Of a stretch of 64,000 nt of DNA, positions 23,706-34,838 are shown one piece after another. The notes under the pieces were generated by a model. It did no database searches, was not told the origin of the DNA, and worked only from the letters and a program-made list of their open reading frames with translations. Each line of letters starts with the position of its first letter. The first letter of the stretch is position 1. Source of the stretch: Sphingomonadaceae bacterium (GTDB lineage Bacteria > Pseudomonadota > Alphaproteobacteria > Sphingomonadales > Sphingomonadaceae); contig RFPL01000002.1 of assembly GCA_009926135.1 (NCBI GenBank), forward strand, positions 186,001 through 250,000, written 5' to 3'. The translations under genes and the position numbers were made by a program.

Positions 23706-24509
23706 ATGGACAGCCAACTGCTTATCATCTGCCTGCTCACGGCGGCGATCAACCTCATCGGCACCCTGGCTTATGCCGCGCGGATCGCCGGCGTGCGGAC
23801 GCGCCGGATCGCGATGAGCTTTGCCCTGTTCAACATCCTGGTCCTGGTCAGCCGCACCTCTAATTCGTTCCTCGGGCCGTTCCTGGCCAAGCGGATCGAA
23901 CTGCGCATCTCGCAGGGCGGCGGCGAAGCCCTGCTGTTCGATTTCCACCTCGTGCTGACTTCCGCATCGCTGGCGGTACTGATCGGGATCCTGCTGGTGC
24001 CGACCGGACAGCGCCTGTTCGCTTCGGCCATTGCCTATTTTCAGGAGCATCGCTCCACCACGCGGATGCTGCTGCGCACCGCGACCCCGGCGGGCCTCAG
24101 CACCCTGCGCCGCGCGCTGACCCCGCCCAGCCCGAAGGTGCTGCGCGAGCTGGTCAAGAAGCGCGGCGTCGGCTGGGGCGTACTGCTGGCCAATTGCCTG
24201 GCCCAGGCACTTATCACGGTGGGCGTGGTCGCCTCGCTTTACGCCGGATACTTGAACCCCGAATTCCGCGTGACAGCCTCGCAGCTATCGGCCGTGGTCA
24301 ACGGGTTCGCGACGATCCTGCTGTTCGCACTGATCGATCCGCAGCTTTCGGTGATGACCGACGACGTGGTCGAAGGACGGGTCAGCGAGGCGCTGTTCCG
24401 CCGCACGATCGTCTGGATCAGCCTCAGCCGGCTGGCGGGTACCGTGCTGGCACAACTGCTGTTCCTGCCGGCCGCCCAGGCCGTCGCCTGGATCGCCAAC
24501 TACGTCTGA
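23706..24509 (+). CDS. Amj-type lipid II flippase family (DUF2837) membrane protein
   Basis: LTAAINLIGTLAYAARIAGVRTRRIAMSFALFNILVLVSRTSNSF, multi-TM. Confidence 0.82.
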   Translation: MDSQLLIICLLTAAINLIGTLAYAARIAGVRTRRIAMSFALFNILVLVSRTSNSFLGPFLAKRIELRISQGGGEALLFDFHLVLTSASLAVLIGILLVPTGQRLFASAIAYFQEHRSTTRMLLRTATPAGLSTLRRALTPPSPKVLRELVKKRGVGWGVLLANCLAQALITVGVVASLYAGYLNPEFRVTASQLSAVVNGFATILLFALIDPQLSVMTDDVVEGRVSEALFRRTIVWISLSRLAGTVLAQLLFLPAAQAVAWIANYV

Positions 24510-24513
24510 AGCC

Positions 24514-25815
24514 TCAGCCCTTCTGGTCAAGCTCCGCATTCAGCCGCAGGCTGCAGCGCCAGAAGAAGAAAGCCGGGATCAGCCCCAGCCAGGCTGCGCC
24601 GAACAAGACGTAGCGCACGGAGTCTGCCCCGTATTCCGGCTTCAGCCATTGCGAGATCATCCCGAAGAACAACGGCCCCAAGCCCAGCCCGATCAGGTTC
24701 TGGCAGAACAACATCAAGGCTGCGGCAATCGCCCGCGCCCGCATCGGCACCAGGCCCTGGGTGCTGGAATAGCACGGACCATAATAGAGCGAATTGAGCA
24801 CGGTCGGGATCATCAGCATCAGCAAGGCGATGCGCCAGTCGGTCATGAAATAGGCAGTAAAGGCCATCGGCGCGGCGACGACCATGCCAATCGCCGGCGC
24901 TGTCATCACATGACGGCGATTGATCTTACCGAACCGGTCGGCCAGCCAGCCACCGAGCCAGGTGCCGAATGCGCCGGCCACCCCGCCCCACAGCCCGAAC
25001 CAGAAGCCAACCTCGCCGGGGGTCAGGCCGTGGCTGCGCTGGAAGAAGATCGTGGTCCAGGTCGCCTTGCCATAGGACAGGAACGCCGCCGACGAGCCGG
25101 CCGCGACCAGCAGCACATAGGCGCGCGAAGACAGGATGCTTTTCAGCGCTTCGCGCGTATCCAGCGTCGGCGCCGTTGATCCTAGATTGAGCGAGGTTCC
25201 GTCCTGCCGCGGCTCCTTGAGCAGCAGCAGCACCACCAGTGCCAGCAGCAGGCCGGGAACGCCCACCCAGATGAACGCCCCGCGCCAGCCCACCGTATCG
25301 GCCAGCACGCCGCCGATCAGCATGCCCAGCAGGCCGCCCAGCGGAATGCCGAGCGAATAGAACGCCAATGCCGATGCCCGGCGTTCAGGCGGAACCTTGT
25401 CAGCAATCAGCGAGTGCGCCGCCGGGGTGCAGCCCGCTTCGCCGACGCCCACGCCGATGCGCGCCAGCAGCAGATGAGCATAGGTAGTTGCCAGCCCACA
25501 CAGCGCCGTCATGCCTGACCACAAGGCCAGGGCCCCGGCGATCAAGCGGCCGCGATGGGTAGTGGGCTTGTCGGCATAGCGGGCAATCGGCAAGCCCAGC
25601 ACGGTATAGAACAGCGCAAAGGCGATCCCGGTCATCAACCCGATCTGGGTATCGGACAGGTCCAGATCCTTGGCGATCGGTTCTGCCAGGATGTTGACGA
25701 TCTGCCGGTCGATGAAATTGAAGATGTAGACGATCAAGAGAAGCCACATGGTCAGCCGGATCGAATCTCCGGCAGCCACGGCCGTGCGGGGTTGCCCCGC
25801 CAAGGCATCACTCAT
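24514..25815 (-). CDS. MFS transporter (spinster-like)
   Basis: FNFIDRQIVNILAEPIAKDLDLSDTQIGLMTGIAFALFY, ARIGVGVGEAGCTPAAHSLIAD. Confidence 0.92.
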   Translation of the reverse strand: MSDALAGQPRTAVAAGDSIRLTMWLLLIVYIFNFIDRQIVNILAEPIAKDLDLSDTQIGLMTGIAFALFYTVLGLPIARYADKPTTHRGRLIAGALALWSGMTALCGLATTYAHLLLARIGVGVGEAGCTPAAHSLIADKVPPERRASALAFYSLGIPLGGLLGMLIGGVLADTVGWRGAFIWVGVPGLLLALVVLLLLKEPRQDGTSLNLGSTAPTLDTREALKSILSSRAYVLLVAAGSSAAFLSYGKATWTTIFFQRSHGLTPGEVGFWFGLWGGVAGAFGTWLGGWLADRFGKINRRHVMTAPAIGMVVAAPMAFTAYFMTDWRIALLMLMIPTVLNSLYYGPCYSSTQGLVPMRARAIAAALMLFCQNLIGLGLGPLFFGMISQWLKPEYGADSVRYVLFGAAWLGLIPAFFFWRCSLRLNAELDQKG

Positions 25816-25915
25816 CGATAATCCTCTCAACCAGGCGATCTTGTGCCGCCGCGAATCCCATCGGTGGCCAAGGTGACGAGCCAGACTGGCGGGGTCAACC
25901 CTGCCATGCAGTCAG

Positions 25916-26938
25916 TCAGGTTGCGTCCACCACCCGGAACAGCGTTTCGATCTGCTGCTGTTCAACCTCGCTCACTTCGGGCCGCCAGACGTCGAAGATC
26001 AGCACCATCCGGTCATGGTCGCTGTCGTTCCAGGCTTCATGCTCGACGGAGTCATCGAAGACCATCAGTTCCCCGACCTTCCACTCACGAGTCTCCTCGC
26101 CAACCCGGAACCCGCAGCCCGGCGGCACCACCAGCGGCAAGTGGCAGATGAAGCGGGCATTGATCATGCCGGTATGTGCCGGAATCCGCGAATGCGGCCG
26201 CAGCAGCGAGAACATTGGCGTCGGCGCGCGGTTGGGGATGCGGCACAGCGGCACCTGACCCTCCAGCGCGGCATGGGTCTGCGGCGTGCGCGCCGTCCGC
26301 TCGGGCAGCGGCGCGCCCTTGTCCGTCAGCTCCCAGGTGCTCCAGTCGGCATTGCCGAGCAGGCCGTGGACATCGCCCTGCGGCCGCCCTTCCTGCAACT
26401 TGGCATAGGGCGTGAACGCTTGCTGATCGGCCAGCAGGTTTAGTGCCTCGGCCAGGATTGTGTCGGTCTTGGCTTCCAGCCCTTCGCGCCAGGGGTAGTC
26501 CGCCGGATCGGCGAACTGCACGTAGGGCATATCGGGATAGTAGTAGGTCTGCGGCAATTGCGGGTATTTGCCGCCATCGCTGGCGCGGGCCCGCTCGCCC
26601 AGCATGATTTCCAGCGATTGCTGGAAGCGCGGATGACGCTCGGCCCTTGTCAGCCCGGCTTGGTCGAGCCCTTCAAGCAGCAACTGGCGTTGACGCCGGC
26701 CGATCCATTCGACGGCAGCCTCAGCCTTGGCCCGCTCACCAAACGAGACCGCGCGACCTTCGAAAGCAAGGTTCACCACACCGCGATACCAGGCCCCTGC
26801 CCCGCGCAGATCGCCCGCCAGCAGCAGGTGATCGGCCTTGGCCAGCATGGCGGCGGAATCGGTCCGGTTGCGGTCGAGGCGGCGCTCGGTCTCGGCCAGG
26901 TCAAAGCGGGGTTCGGGGCGGTCAGGGGTCATCGTCAA
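25916..26938 (-). CDS. Aspartyl/asparaginyl beta-hydroxylase domain protein
   Basis: INARFICHLPLVVPPGCGFRVGEETREWKVGELMVFDDSVEHEAWNDSDHDRMVLIFDVWRPE. Confidence 0.9.
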   Translation of the reverse strand: MTMTPDRPEPRFDLAETERRLDRNRTDSAAMLAKADHLLLAGDLRGAGAWYRGVVNLAFEGRAVSFGERAKAEAAVEWIGRRQRQLLLEGLDQAGLTRAERHPRFQQSLEIMLGERARASDGGKYPQLPQTYYYPDMPYVQFADPADYPWREGLEAKTDTILAEALNLLADQQAFTPYAKLQEGRPQGDVHGLLGNADWSTWELTDKGAPLPERTARTPQTHAALEGQVPLCRIPNRAPTPMFSLLRPHSRIPAHTGMINARFICHLPLVVPPGCGFRVGEETREWKVGELMVFDDSVEHEAWNDSDHDRMVLIFDVWRPEVSEVEQQQIETLFRVVDAT

Positions 26939-28140
26939 TAGAGCCTGAAAGGTGCGGAGGTTTCGATCCAGCTGGTCTCATCCCGGCCAGCCAGGTGTTC
27001 CAGGTCCCCGGCTTCGGCACTGGCGTCATCGACCCAGTCGCGCAAGGCAGGGCCGCCGTTGATCACGTCGATTGCCAGACGGTCGAACTCGTACTCATAG
27101 GGAAAGTCGCGCCACAGCGCGTATTCGGGATAGATCTGCCGGATCGCCTTGAAGGCCAGCGCCTGCAGCCGCCAGGGCCGGAAGGCGTGATGACCATAGA
27201 AATCGCCCTCAGCATGGATCATCAACCCGTTGCAAAGCGTCTTGGCGTGCTTGTGGAAGGTTGGCTCGAACCACACTTCGCGCACGGCACAGCCTGCCAG
27301 CCACTGCGGGGCCAGTCGCCGCATTTCCGCATGGACCGCTTTGGCATCCACGTCCGGCGCGCCGAACAGCACTTCAAGCGGGCGGGTCGTGCCGCGCCCT
27401 TCGGACAGGGTCGCACCTTCCAGCATCACAGTCCCGGCATAGGCACGGGCCATGTTGAGGCTGGCTGCATTCGGGCTGGGATTGATCCAGATCCGGCTTT
27501 CGGGCCAGCCCCAGCCCGGTCCAGCTTCCGGCATCCAGCCCTGCATGGTGATGACGCGGTACGGCACGTCGAGCTTGTTCTCGGCAATGAACCACTGCCC
27601 CATCTCGCCCAGCGTCAGCCCGTGGCGCATCGGCATTGGTCCGGCGCCGACAAAGCTTTCCTGCCCTGGCACCAGCAGCGTACCTTCCACCGGACGACCG
27701 GCGGGATTGGGCCGATCGAGCACCCAGACTTCCTTGCCGGTGCCCGCGGCGGCTTCCAGCAGGTACAGCAATGTCGTGACGAAAGTGTAGATCCGGCAGC
27801 CCAGGTCCTGCAGATCAAACAGGAAGACATCGGCAGTCGACATCATCTGCCCGCTCGGGCGGCGCACTTCGCCATAAAGGCTGAACACCGGGATATTGTA
27901 GTGCGGGTCAAGCTCGTCGGCGCTCTCGACCATGTTGTCCTGCTTGTCGCCCTTCAGGCCGTGCTGCGGGCCGAAGGCGGCCGTGACGTTGATCCCGGCT
28001 GCGATCAGGGCATCGAGCGAATGGGTCAGATCAGCGGTGACGCTGGCCGGGTGCGCCACCAGCGCCACCCGCTTGCCCGCCAGCGGCGCGCGCAGTTCCG
28101 GTTCGGCCAGCAGGCGGTCGATTCCGAACAGCACGCTCAT
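26935..28140 (-). CDS. DUF1343 / NamZ-like exo-beta-N-acetylmuramidase family protein
   Basis: VALVAHPASVTADLTHSLDAL, FGPQHGLKGDKQDNMVES, SLYGEVRRPSGQMM, DLQDLGCRIYTFV, SEGRGTTRPLE. Confidence 0.92.
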   Translation of the reverse strand: MSVLFGIDRLLAEPELRAPLAGKRVALVAHPASVTADLTHSLDALIAAGINVTAAFGPQHGLKGDKQDNMVESADELDPHYNIPVFSLYGEVRRPSGQMMSTADVFLFDLQDLGCRIYTFVTTLLYLLEAAAGTGKEVWVLDRPNPAGRPVEGTLLVPGQESFVGAGPMPMRHGLTLGEMGQWFIAENKLDVPYRVITMQGWMPEAGPGWGWPESRIWINPSPNAASLNMARAYAGTVMLEGATLSEGRGTTRPLEVLFGAPDVDAKAVHAEMRRLAPQWLAGCAVREVWFEPTFHKHAKTLCNGLMIHAEGDFYGHHAFRPWRLQALAFKAIRQIYPEYALWRDFPYEYEFDRLAIDVINGGPALRDWVDDASAEAGDLEHLAGRDETSWIETSAPFRLY

Positions 28141-28646
28141 GCCGCCAGCTCCACCGCGCGGCATTCACTGGCGTGGAATTCGGGTGCGCCCGGGCGGAAG
28201 GCCAGCGCCCAGAAGCGGTTTACACCGTCCTCGTCCTCGATGATCCCGTTCAGCGCGACAGTCGCCGGCAGTTGCAGGCCTGAGCGGATGTCGGCAACGA
28301 GGCGCAGTTCGGTGTCGCTGACTTCGATCGTGATCCCCACTTCGGCCGGGGCATCGCGCATCCCTTCGCGAAAAGCGTCGAAATCGTAGCAGGCCCAGCG
28401 GGTTGACGGCGAAAGGTTGAACTCGCGGTAGCTGGTGCCATCATGGCTCCAGAAGATCTCGAAGCAGGTCGTCTTCCAGAGATTGTCATAACGGCCCGGC
28501 GCGGCAATTGTCGGCACGGCAATCTTCGCAATATCGCCGCGCGCCACGAAAGTGGCGCGGCAGCCATCGGCGGTGGAGACGATCTCCGCTTCGATCGTAT
28601 GGATCGAACCGGGCGCGCAATCGGGGTGGAGGACAAGGCTGTGCAT
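28137..28646 (-). CDS. DOMON-like domain protein
   Basis: [43 protein letters not shown]; overlaps DUF1343 gene by 4 bp. Confidence 0.85.
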   Translation of the reverse strand: MHSLVLHPDCAPGSIHTIEAEIVSTADGCRATFVARGDIAKIAVPTIAAPGRYDNLWKTTCFEIFWSHDGTSYREFNLSPSTRWACYDFDAFREGMRDAPAEVGITIEVSDTELRLVADIRSGLQLPATVALNGIIEDEDGVNRFWALAFRPGAPEFHASECRAVELAA

Positions 28647-28738
28647 CGCCGCCTAATGCCCGCTGCCCTATCCGGCATCAAGCGGCACGTCATGCGGCAC
28701 TTGGGCTTGTCCGCAAGCGCTGCTATGGGCGCGGCGCA

Positions 28739-29959
28739 ATGACTTACCAATCCAGCCTCCTGCGCCTGCTCGATGAGCGTGGCTACGTCCACCAGATGAC
28801 CGATCCCGCGGGCCTTGATGCGCTCGCCGCCAGGCAGGTCGTCCCCGGTTATATCGGCTTTGATGCGACCGCACCGTCGCTCCACGTCGGCAGCCTCGTC
28901 CAGATCATGCTGCTGCGGCGCCTGCAACAGGCCGGTCACAAGCCGGTGGTGCTGATGGGCGGCGGAACGACCAGGATCGGCGATCCCACGGGCCGCGACG
29001 AAAGCCGCAAGATGCTGAGCGATGCGGTGATCGAAGCCAACATCGCTTCGATCCGCACGATCTTCGAACGTTTCCTGACTTTCGGCGACGGACCGACTGA
29101 CGCGATCATGGTCAACAACCACGATTGGTTGGGCCAGCTGGGCTACATCCAGCTGCTGCAGGAAGTGGGCACGCACTTCACGGTCAACCGGATGCTGACC
29201 TTTGATTCGGTCAAGCTGCGGCTGGAGCGCGAGCAGCCGATGACCTTCCTGGAATTCAACTACATGATCCTCCAGGGTTATGACTTCCGCCATCTGGCCA
29301 AGAATGACGGTGTACGCCTCCAAATGGGCGGCAGCGACCAGTGGGGCAATATCGTCAACGGGATCGAGCTGTCGCGCCGGATGGATGGTACCGAGGTGTT
29401 CGGTGTCACCACCCCGCTGCTGACCACGGCCGATGGGGCCAAGATGGGCAAGACGGCGGCAGGTGCCGTGTGGCTCAACGACGACGCCCTGCCGGCCTAC
29501 GATTTCTGGCAATACTGGCGCAACGCCGATGACCGCGACGTCGGCAAGTTCCTGCGCCTGTTCACGGATCTCCCGCTGGACGAGATTGCCCGGCTAGAGA
29601 CGCTGGAAGGTGCCGAGATCAACCAGGCCAAGATCGTGCTGGCCAACGAAGTGACCCGGTTGTGCCGCGGCGAGGAAGCCGCAGCCGCTGCCGAAGCGAC
29701 TGCCGCTGCCACTTTCGCGGGTGGCGGCGTCGGCGAGGACCTGCCCGAACTGACCTTGCCGGGCGATGGCATCAGCCTGGTCGACGCACTGGTCGGGATC
29801 GGCTTTGCGGCCAGCCGGGGTGAGGCCAAGCGGCTGATCACCGGTGGCGGCGCCCGGTTGGACGGTGAATCCGTTACCGATGAAGCGCATCATATTACGG
29901 GTGGTTCCGAGGTACGGATTTCAGCCGGAAAAAAGAAGCATGGGGTGCTCCGTCCATAG
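28739..29959 (+). CDS. tyrS: Tyrosyl-tRNA synthetase
   Basis: [18 protein letters not shown] (class I HIGH region), [12 protein letters not shown] (KMSKS), C-terminal S4 domain. Confidence 0.98.
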   Translation: MTYQSSLLRLLDERGYVHQMTDPAGLDALAARQVVPGYIGFDATAPSLHVGSLVQIMLLRRLQQAGHKPVVLMGGGTTRIGDPTGRDESRKMLSDAVIEANIASIRTIFERFLTFGDGPTDAIMVNNHDWLGQLGYIQLLQEVGTHFTVNRMLTFDSVKLRLEREQPMTFLEFNYMILQGYDFRHLAKNDGVRLQMGGSDQWGNIVNGIELSRRMDGTEVFGVTTPLLTTADGAKMGKTAAGAVWLNDDALPAYDFWQYWRNADDRDVGKFLRLFTDLPLDEIARLETLEGAEINQAKIVLANEVTRLCRGEEAAAAAEATAAATFAGGGVGEDLPELTLPGDGISLVDALVGIGFAASRGEAKRLITGGGARLDGESVTDEAHHITGGSEVRISAGKKKHGVLRP

Positions 29960-30057
29960 TAACCGGCTGCGATATAGTAGTTTTTACCAGTTTACCCTTT
30001 ATTTGCCCATTGCCTGCACAATAGCATCAGTTTCAACCTGATGGAGGCGCGCCGAGC

Positions 30058-30399
30058 ATGGCTTCGGGAGCACAACTGACCGTTACCGATCTGCGCCGGG
30101 CGACCCGGCATCCGGTCGATCACAAGGTCATCGGCGAACATCGCCGCCTCGGCGACGTGCATCTGCACATCGTCAACCTGTCGGCTCATGGCTTCATGAC
30201 CGAAGGCGAACTGGGGTTGGAGCGCGGCGAACGCGTTGTCATCCGCCTGCCGCAGGTCGGCCGGATCGAGGCGCACATGATCTGGTCCTCGGGCGATCGC
30301 GCCGGGTTCCAGTTCGAACGCATCATCCGTCTCGAGGACTTCATGCAGATGATCGACACGCTGCAGCCCAACCCCCGGTTGCGACCAACCCGCCGCTAG
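30058..30399 (+). CDS. PilZ domain protein
   Basis: RRATRHPVDHKVIGEHRRLGDVHLHIVNLSAHGFMTEGE (RxxxR...N/DxSxxG). Confidence 0.88.
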   Translation: MASGAQLTVTDLRRATRHPVDHKVIGEHRRLGDVHLHIVNLSAHGFMTEGELGLERGERVVIRLPQVGRIEAHMIWSSGDRAGFQFERIIRLEDFMQMIDTLQPNPRLRPTRR

Positions 30400-30450
30400 G
30401 CCGCGCCGACCAACTGCGTCGCCCCATCGACCAGCGGCGCAGTAGCGACT

Positions 30451-30465
30451 TGATATAGTATAACA
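30451..30465. promoter_or_regulatory. Candidate Zur box
   Basis: TGATATAGTATAACA; two mismatches to the palindrome TGTTATAATATAACA; 21 bp upstream of the receptor start (ATG 30486). Confidence 0.6.
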
Positions 30466-30485
30466 TGGCGTTTAGAGGGCGCGTC

Positions 30486-32591
30486 ATGTTGAAGCACACG
30501 CTGAGCCTTGCGGCACTCGCCATCGCCCTCCTCCCCACCGCCGCCTTTGCCAACGAAGAGCAAGGCGATGATGCCCAAGCCAAGTCGCATGACGAGGGCG
30601 AAGGCATCGTCGTCGTCGGCCACCCGCCGGTCGACTTCAACCTTCTCAACAGCACCAGCACGATCGAGGGTGACAAGCTGGAGGTCAGCCTGCGCGGTCA
30701 GCTGGGCGAGACCCTTGCGAGCCTCCCGGGCGTTTCCGCCACTTCGTTTACTCCCGGCGCGTCACGCCCGGTCCTGCGCGGCTTCGATGGTGACCGGATT
30801 CGCGTGCTGACTGACGGGATTGGCGCGATCGACGCCTCCAGCGTCTCAGCCGACCATGCCGTAGTCTTCGATGCGCTGACGGTTGATCATATCGACGTGC
30901 TGCACGGCCCCGCGGTCCTGATCTTCGGTGGCCAGGCGATTGGCGGCGCGGTCAATGCACTCGACAAGCGGATTCCGCGCAATGTGCCGGACGGGATCAA
31001 GCTCGATGTTCTGACCTCCTATGGCTCCGCCGCGAACGAACGCGCCGCCTCAGGCGCGGCGCAATTCCGCCTCGGCGATCGCTGGGCTGCCAGCATCGAT
31101 GCCGGCTGGCGCAAGAGCGACGACCTCAAGGTTCCGGGCTTCGTCAATTCTCCGACCTTGCGGGCCGACCTGCTGGCCGATGCCGCCAGCTACCGCGCAG
31201 CGGGCGAAGCCGCCGAGGCTGACGAGTTCGAGGCGCTCGCCAATCTGACGGGCAAGGTTCCCAATACCGCCGCGCGCAGCACCACCTTCGGCGCGGGCGT
31301 GGCCTTCATCGATGCTGGGGGCAATCTGGGCCTGTCCGTCCAGCGTCAGGACATGCGCTATGGCCTGCCTTCGCGGCCCGGTGCGGGCGATCACAGCAGC
31401 GGCGGCGGCAGCCATGCCGCAGAGGATGTGTCGATCAAGCTGGGCCAGACCCGGGTCGATCTGCGCGGCGCGGTTGAACTCGGCGACGGGCTGTTCGATT
31501 CGCTCCAGGTCCGCGGTGCCTTTGGCGATTACCAGCACATCGAGTTTGAAGGCGACGCCGTTGGCACCACCTTCACCGGACGCGGGGTCGAGGCGCGCGC
31601 CGACCTGGTCCAGAACAGCCGCGGCGGCTGGCGCGGCCGCAGCGGGGTGCAATACTTCACCCGCAACCTCTCGATCATCGGTGACGAGGCCTTCGCCCCT
31701 TCGAACGACGTGACCCGCTTTGGCGTGTTCACGCTGCAATCCTACCGCTTCGGGCCGTTCGAAATCGAAGGTGCGGGCCGATATGAGCGCGCGACTGTCC
31801 GCGCCAACAGTGTCGGCTTCCAACAGGCCTACGACCTGTGGAGCGGCGCTGCTGGGGCAACCTGGCGCTTCGCCCCGGGCTGGAAGCTGGGCGCAAGCTA
31901 CATCCGCGGTGCCCGCGCCCCGGCGCCTGAAGAGTTGCTGTCCGATGGTCTCCACGTGGCCACCCAGTCCTATGAACTGGGGAACGACACCTTCCGGCCG
32001 GAAACCAGCAACGGCGGCGAAGTGTTCGTGCGGTATGACGGGGGACGCTATACCCTGGCCGTCACCGGCTACGTGACCGATTTCAAGAGCTTCATTGCGG
32101 CCCTGCCCAATGGCGCTGAACTGGATGGCTTCCCGGTCTTCGAATACAGCCAGAGCCCGGCGCGGTTCCAGGGCTTTGAAGCCGCGGCCAGCGCCAAGGC
32201 CATTGAATGGGCTGACGGCGGCCTGACGCTTGATGCCCAGGCCGACTATACCCACGCTGAACTGAAGGGCATCGGCCCGGTCCCGCGCATTCCGCCGCTC
32301 CGCGTGCGCGGCGGGGCAGAGTTCGAATTCGGCCCGCTGCACCTGCGCGGCGAAGTCGAATGGAACGATCGCCAGGATCGCGTCGCCAGCTTCGAAACGC
32401 CGGTCGACGCCTTCACGCTGGTGAACTTGTCCGCCGTCTGGCACCCGATGGGCGATGAAGGCCCGCTGACGCTGAGCCTTGCCGCCAACAACCTGCTCAA
32501 CGTCTCGGCGCGGCGGGCCGCATCGTTCACGCGTGACTTCGTGCCGCTGGCCGGCCGCGACATCCGGGTCAGCGCAAAGCTATCCTTCTGA
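30486..32591 (+). CDS. TonB-dependent outer-membrane receptor, ZnuD-like
   Basis: Signal peptide, plug domain SRPVLRGFDGDRIRVLTDGIGAIDASSVSADHAV, internal DHSSGGGSHAAED segment, terminal aromatic F. Confidence 0.88.
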   Translation: MLKHTLSLAALAIALLPTAAFANEEQGDDAQAKSHDEGEGIVVVGHPPVDFNLLNSTSTIEGDKLEVSLRGQLGETLASLPGVSATSFTPGASRPVLRGFDGDRIRVLTDGIGAIDASSVSADHAVVFDALTVDHIDVLHGPAVLIFGGQAIGGAVNALDKRIPRNVPDGIKLDVLTSYGSAANERAASGAAQFRLGDRWAASIDAGWRKSDDLKVPGFVNSPTLRADLLADAASYRAAGEAAEADEFEALANLTGKVPNTAARSTTFGAGVAFIDAGGNLGLSVQRQDMRYGLPSRPGAGDHSSGGGSHAAEDVSIKLGQTRVDLRGAVELGDGLFDSLQVRGAFGDYQHIEFEGDAVGTTFTGRGVEARADLVQNSRGGWRGRSGVQYFTRNLSIIGDEAFAPSNDVTRFGVFTLQSYRFGPFEIEGAGRYERATVRANSVGFQQAYDLWSGAAGATWRFAPGWKLGASYIRGARAPAPEELLSDGLHVATQSYELGNDTFRPETSNGGEVFVRYDGGRYTLAVTGYVTDFKSFIAALPNGAELDGFPVFEYSQSPARFQGFEAAASAKAIEWADGGLTLDAQADYTHAELKGIGPVPRIPPLRVRGGAEFEFGPLHLRGEVEWNDRQDRVASFETPVDAFTLVNLSAVWHPMGDEGPLTLSLAANNLLNVSARRAASFTRDFVPLAGRDIRVSAKLSF

Positions 32592-32646
32592 GGAAAGAAG
32601 CAGGTCTCGGCTTGGCAAGCGTCATTGGCGCTGCCATGCCGGGACC

Positions 32647-33924
32647 GTGAGCACACCGACCCACCCGCTGCAGATCCGCGACTATCGCCTGGTCTGGCTG
32701 GCGCGGTTCGCATCGGTCGCCGCCACGACTGCCATGGTCGTGGTTGTCGCGGCCCAGACCTACCAGATTGCGCGGACCGATTACGGTTACGATACCAAGC
32801 AGGCCGCTTTCCTGATCGGCACCCTTGGGCTGGCGCAATTCATTCCATTCCTGGTGCTGACCCCGGTGGCCGGGCTGGTTGCCGACCGGATGGATCGGCG
32901 GTTTGTCGGCGCGGCCTCGTCGCTGCTCGACCTGCTGGTCGCGCTGACCCTGGTTGCCGCCAACACGGTGGGGCTGGTCAGTCTGCCGCTGCTGTTCGTC
33001 ATGGCCGCACTCCACGGGGCCGCGCGCGTCTTCATCGGCCCGGCGATCAGTTCCATCGTGCCAAACGTCGTCCCGGCCGATATCCTGCCCAAGGCGGTAG
33101 CAACCGGGTCGATTGCCTGGCAGAGCGCTTCGGTACTTGGCCCGGCGCTGGGCGGGTTCCTGCTCGCCCGCGGCGATGCCCTGCCCTACATCTGGTCGGC
33201 GGTCCTGCTGTCGATCGGAACCACCGCGCTGCTGTTCATCAAGCCGCTGCCAATCAAACCCAAAAGCGCTGAGCCGCCCTTGCGCCAGATGGCCGAGGGC
33301 GCGCGCTTCGTCTGGCGTGAGCGGTTTCTGCTCGGTTGCGTTTCCCTTGATCTGTTCGCTGTGCTGCTGGGCGGAGCGACCGCCATGCTGCCGGCTTTTG
33401 CCTATGACGTGCTACACGTCGGCGATGAAGGGCTGGGCCTGTTGCGCGCCGCCCCGGCGCTGGGCGCGGCGCTGGTCGCGTTGTTCCTCGCCTTCTTCCC
33501 GCTATCCCGGAACGTCGGGCCGAAAATGCTCTGGGCAGTCGTCGTGTTCGGCGCGGCCACGATGGCGTTCGGCCTGTCGACCAGCTTCCCCTTCTCGCTC
33601 GCCATGCTGGCGCTGCTGGGGGGTGCCGATCAGGTTTCGGTCTTCGTGCGCGGCACTTTGGTGCAGCTCAACACGCCTGACGAGATGCGGGGCCGGGTCT
33701 CCTCGATCTCAGGCCTCGCCATCTCGGCCTCGAACGAGCTGGGCGAGATGCAATCCGGCCTGGCGGCCGGCCTGTTCGGCGCGGTCTGGGCGGTTGCGCT
33801 CGGCGGCGTGGGTGCCATTGTGGTAACGGCTGCTTGGGCTGTGCTATTTCCCGAACTGCGCCGCGCAAAGACATTTGCACCGCAGTATCGTCATGCCCCT
33901 CGAAAGGAAGGACCTGCGCCATGA
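32647..33924 (+). CDS. MFS transporter (MFS_3 / enterobactin-exporter-like)
   Basis: GTG start [28 protein letters not shown]; 10-12 TM. Confidence 0.9.
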   Translation: MSTPTHPLQIRDYRLVWLARFASVAATTAMVVVVAAQTYQIARTDYGYDTKQAAFLIGTLGLAQFIPFLVLTPVAGLVADRMDRRFVGAASSLLDLLVALTLVAANTVGLVSLPLLFVMAALHGAARVFIGPAISSIVPNVVPADILPKAVATGSIAWQSASVLGPALGGFLLARGDALPYIWSAVLLSIGTTALLFIKPLPIKPKSAEPPLRQMAEGARFVWRERFLLGCVSLDLFAVLLGGATAMLPAFAYDVLHVGDEGLGLLRAAPALGAALVALFLAFFPLSRNVGPKMLWAVVVFGAATMAFGLSTSFPFSLAMLALLGGADQVSVFVRGTLVQLNTPDEMRGRVSSISGLAISASNELGEMQSGLAAGLFGAVWAVALGGVGAIVVTAAWAVLFPELRRAKTFAPQYRHAPRKEGPAP

Positions 33925-34838
33925 AGGCTGATTCCGTTCTCGCCACCATCGGCAACACCCCGCACATCCGCCTGGCGCGGATGTTCCCGGACCATGAGGT
34001 CTGGATCAAGTCCGAACGGGCCAACCCCGGCGGCTCGATCAAGGATCGCATCGGCTTGGCCATGATCGAAGCAGCTGAAGCTGATGGCAGCCTGAAGCCC
34101 GGCGGCACGATTATCGAACCGACCAGCGGCAACACCGGCATCGGCCTGGCCATGACCGCCGCGGTAAAGGGCTACAAGCTGGTGCTGGTCATGCCGGAAT
34201 CGATGTCGGTTGAGCGTCGCCGCCTGATGCTGGCCTATGGCGCGACCTTTGACCTGACCCCGCGCGAAAAGGGCATGAAGGGCGCAATTGAACGCGCGCA
34301 TGAACTGGTCGCCAGCACTGCCGGGGCCTGGATGCCGCAGCAGTTCGAAAACCCCGCCAACATCGCGGTCCACGTGCGCACCACCGCGCAGGAAATCCTC
34401 GCCGATTTTGCCGATACGCCGATTGACGCGCTGATCACCGGAGTCGGCACTGGGGGGCACCTGACCGGCTGCGCCGAAGCGCTCAAGATCAAGTGGCCGG
34501 CAATGACGGCCTGGGCGGTGGAGCCAACCTTGTCTCCGGTGATCTCCGGCGGCCAGCCCTCACCCCACCCGATCCAGGGGATCGGCGCGGGCTTCATCCC
34601 GGCCAACCTGCACACCCAGGCGATCGACGGCGCGATCCAGGTCGATCCGGCCGATGCCAAGGAAATGGCCCGCCGCTGCGCGCGCGAGGAAGGCATGCTG
34701 GTCGGCATCAGCTCCGGCGCGACGCTGGCTGCGATTGCCCAGAAGCTGTCCGACCTGCCAACTGGCAGCCGCGTGCTGGGCTTCAATTACGATACCGGTG
34801 AGCGTTACCTTTCGGTGCCGGACTTCCTGCCGGAATGA
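33921..34838 (+). CDS. cysK: Cysteine synthase A
   Basis: [31 protein letters not shown] (PLP Lys), [12 protein letters not shown]. Confidence 0.95.
   Translation: MKADSVLATIGNTPHIRLARMFPDHEVWIKSERANPGGSIKDRIGLAMIEAAEADGSLKPGGTIIEPTSGNTGIGLAMTAAVKGYKLVLVMPESMSVERRRLMLAYGATFDLTPREKGMKGAIERAHELVASTAGAWMPQQFENPANIAVHVRTTAQEILADFADTPIDALITGVGTGGHLTGCAEALKIKWPAMTAWAVEPTLSPVISGGQPSPHPIQGIGAGFIPANLHTQAIDGAIQVDPADAKEMARRCAREEGMLVGISSGATLAAIAQKLSDLPTGSRVLGFNYDTGERYLSVPDFLPE

Noticed and set aside
31050-32444. 464-aa minus-strand ORF within the TonB receptor
   Set aside because: Antisense shadow ORF with no recognisable domain or start context
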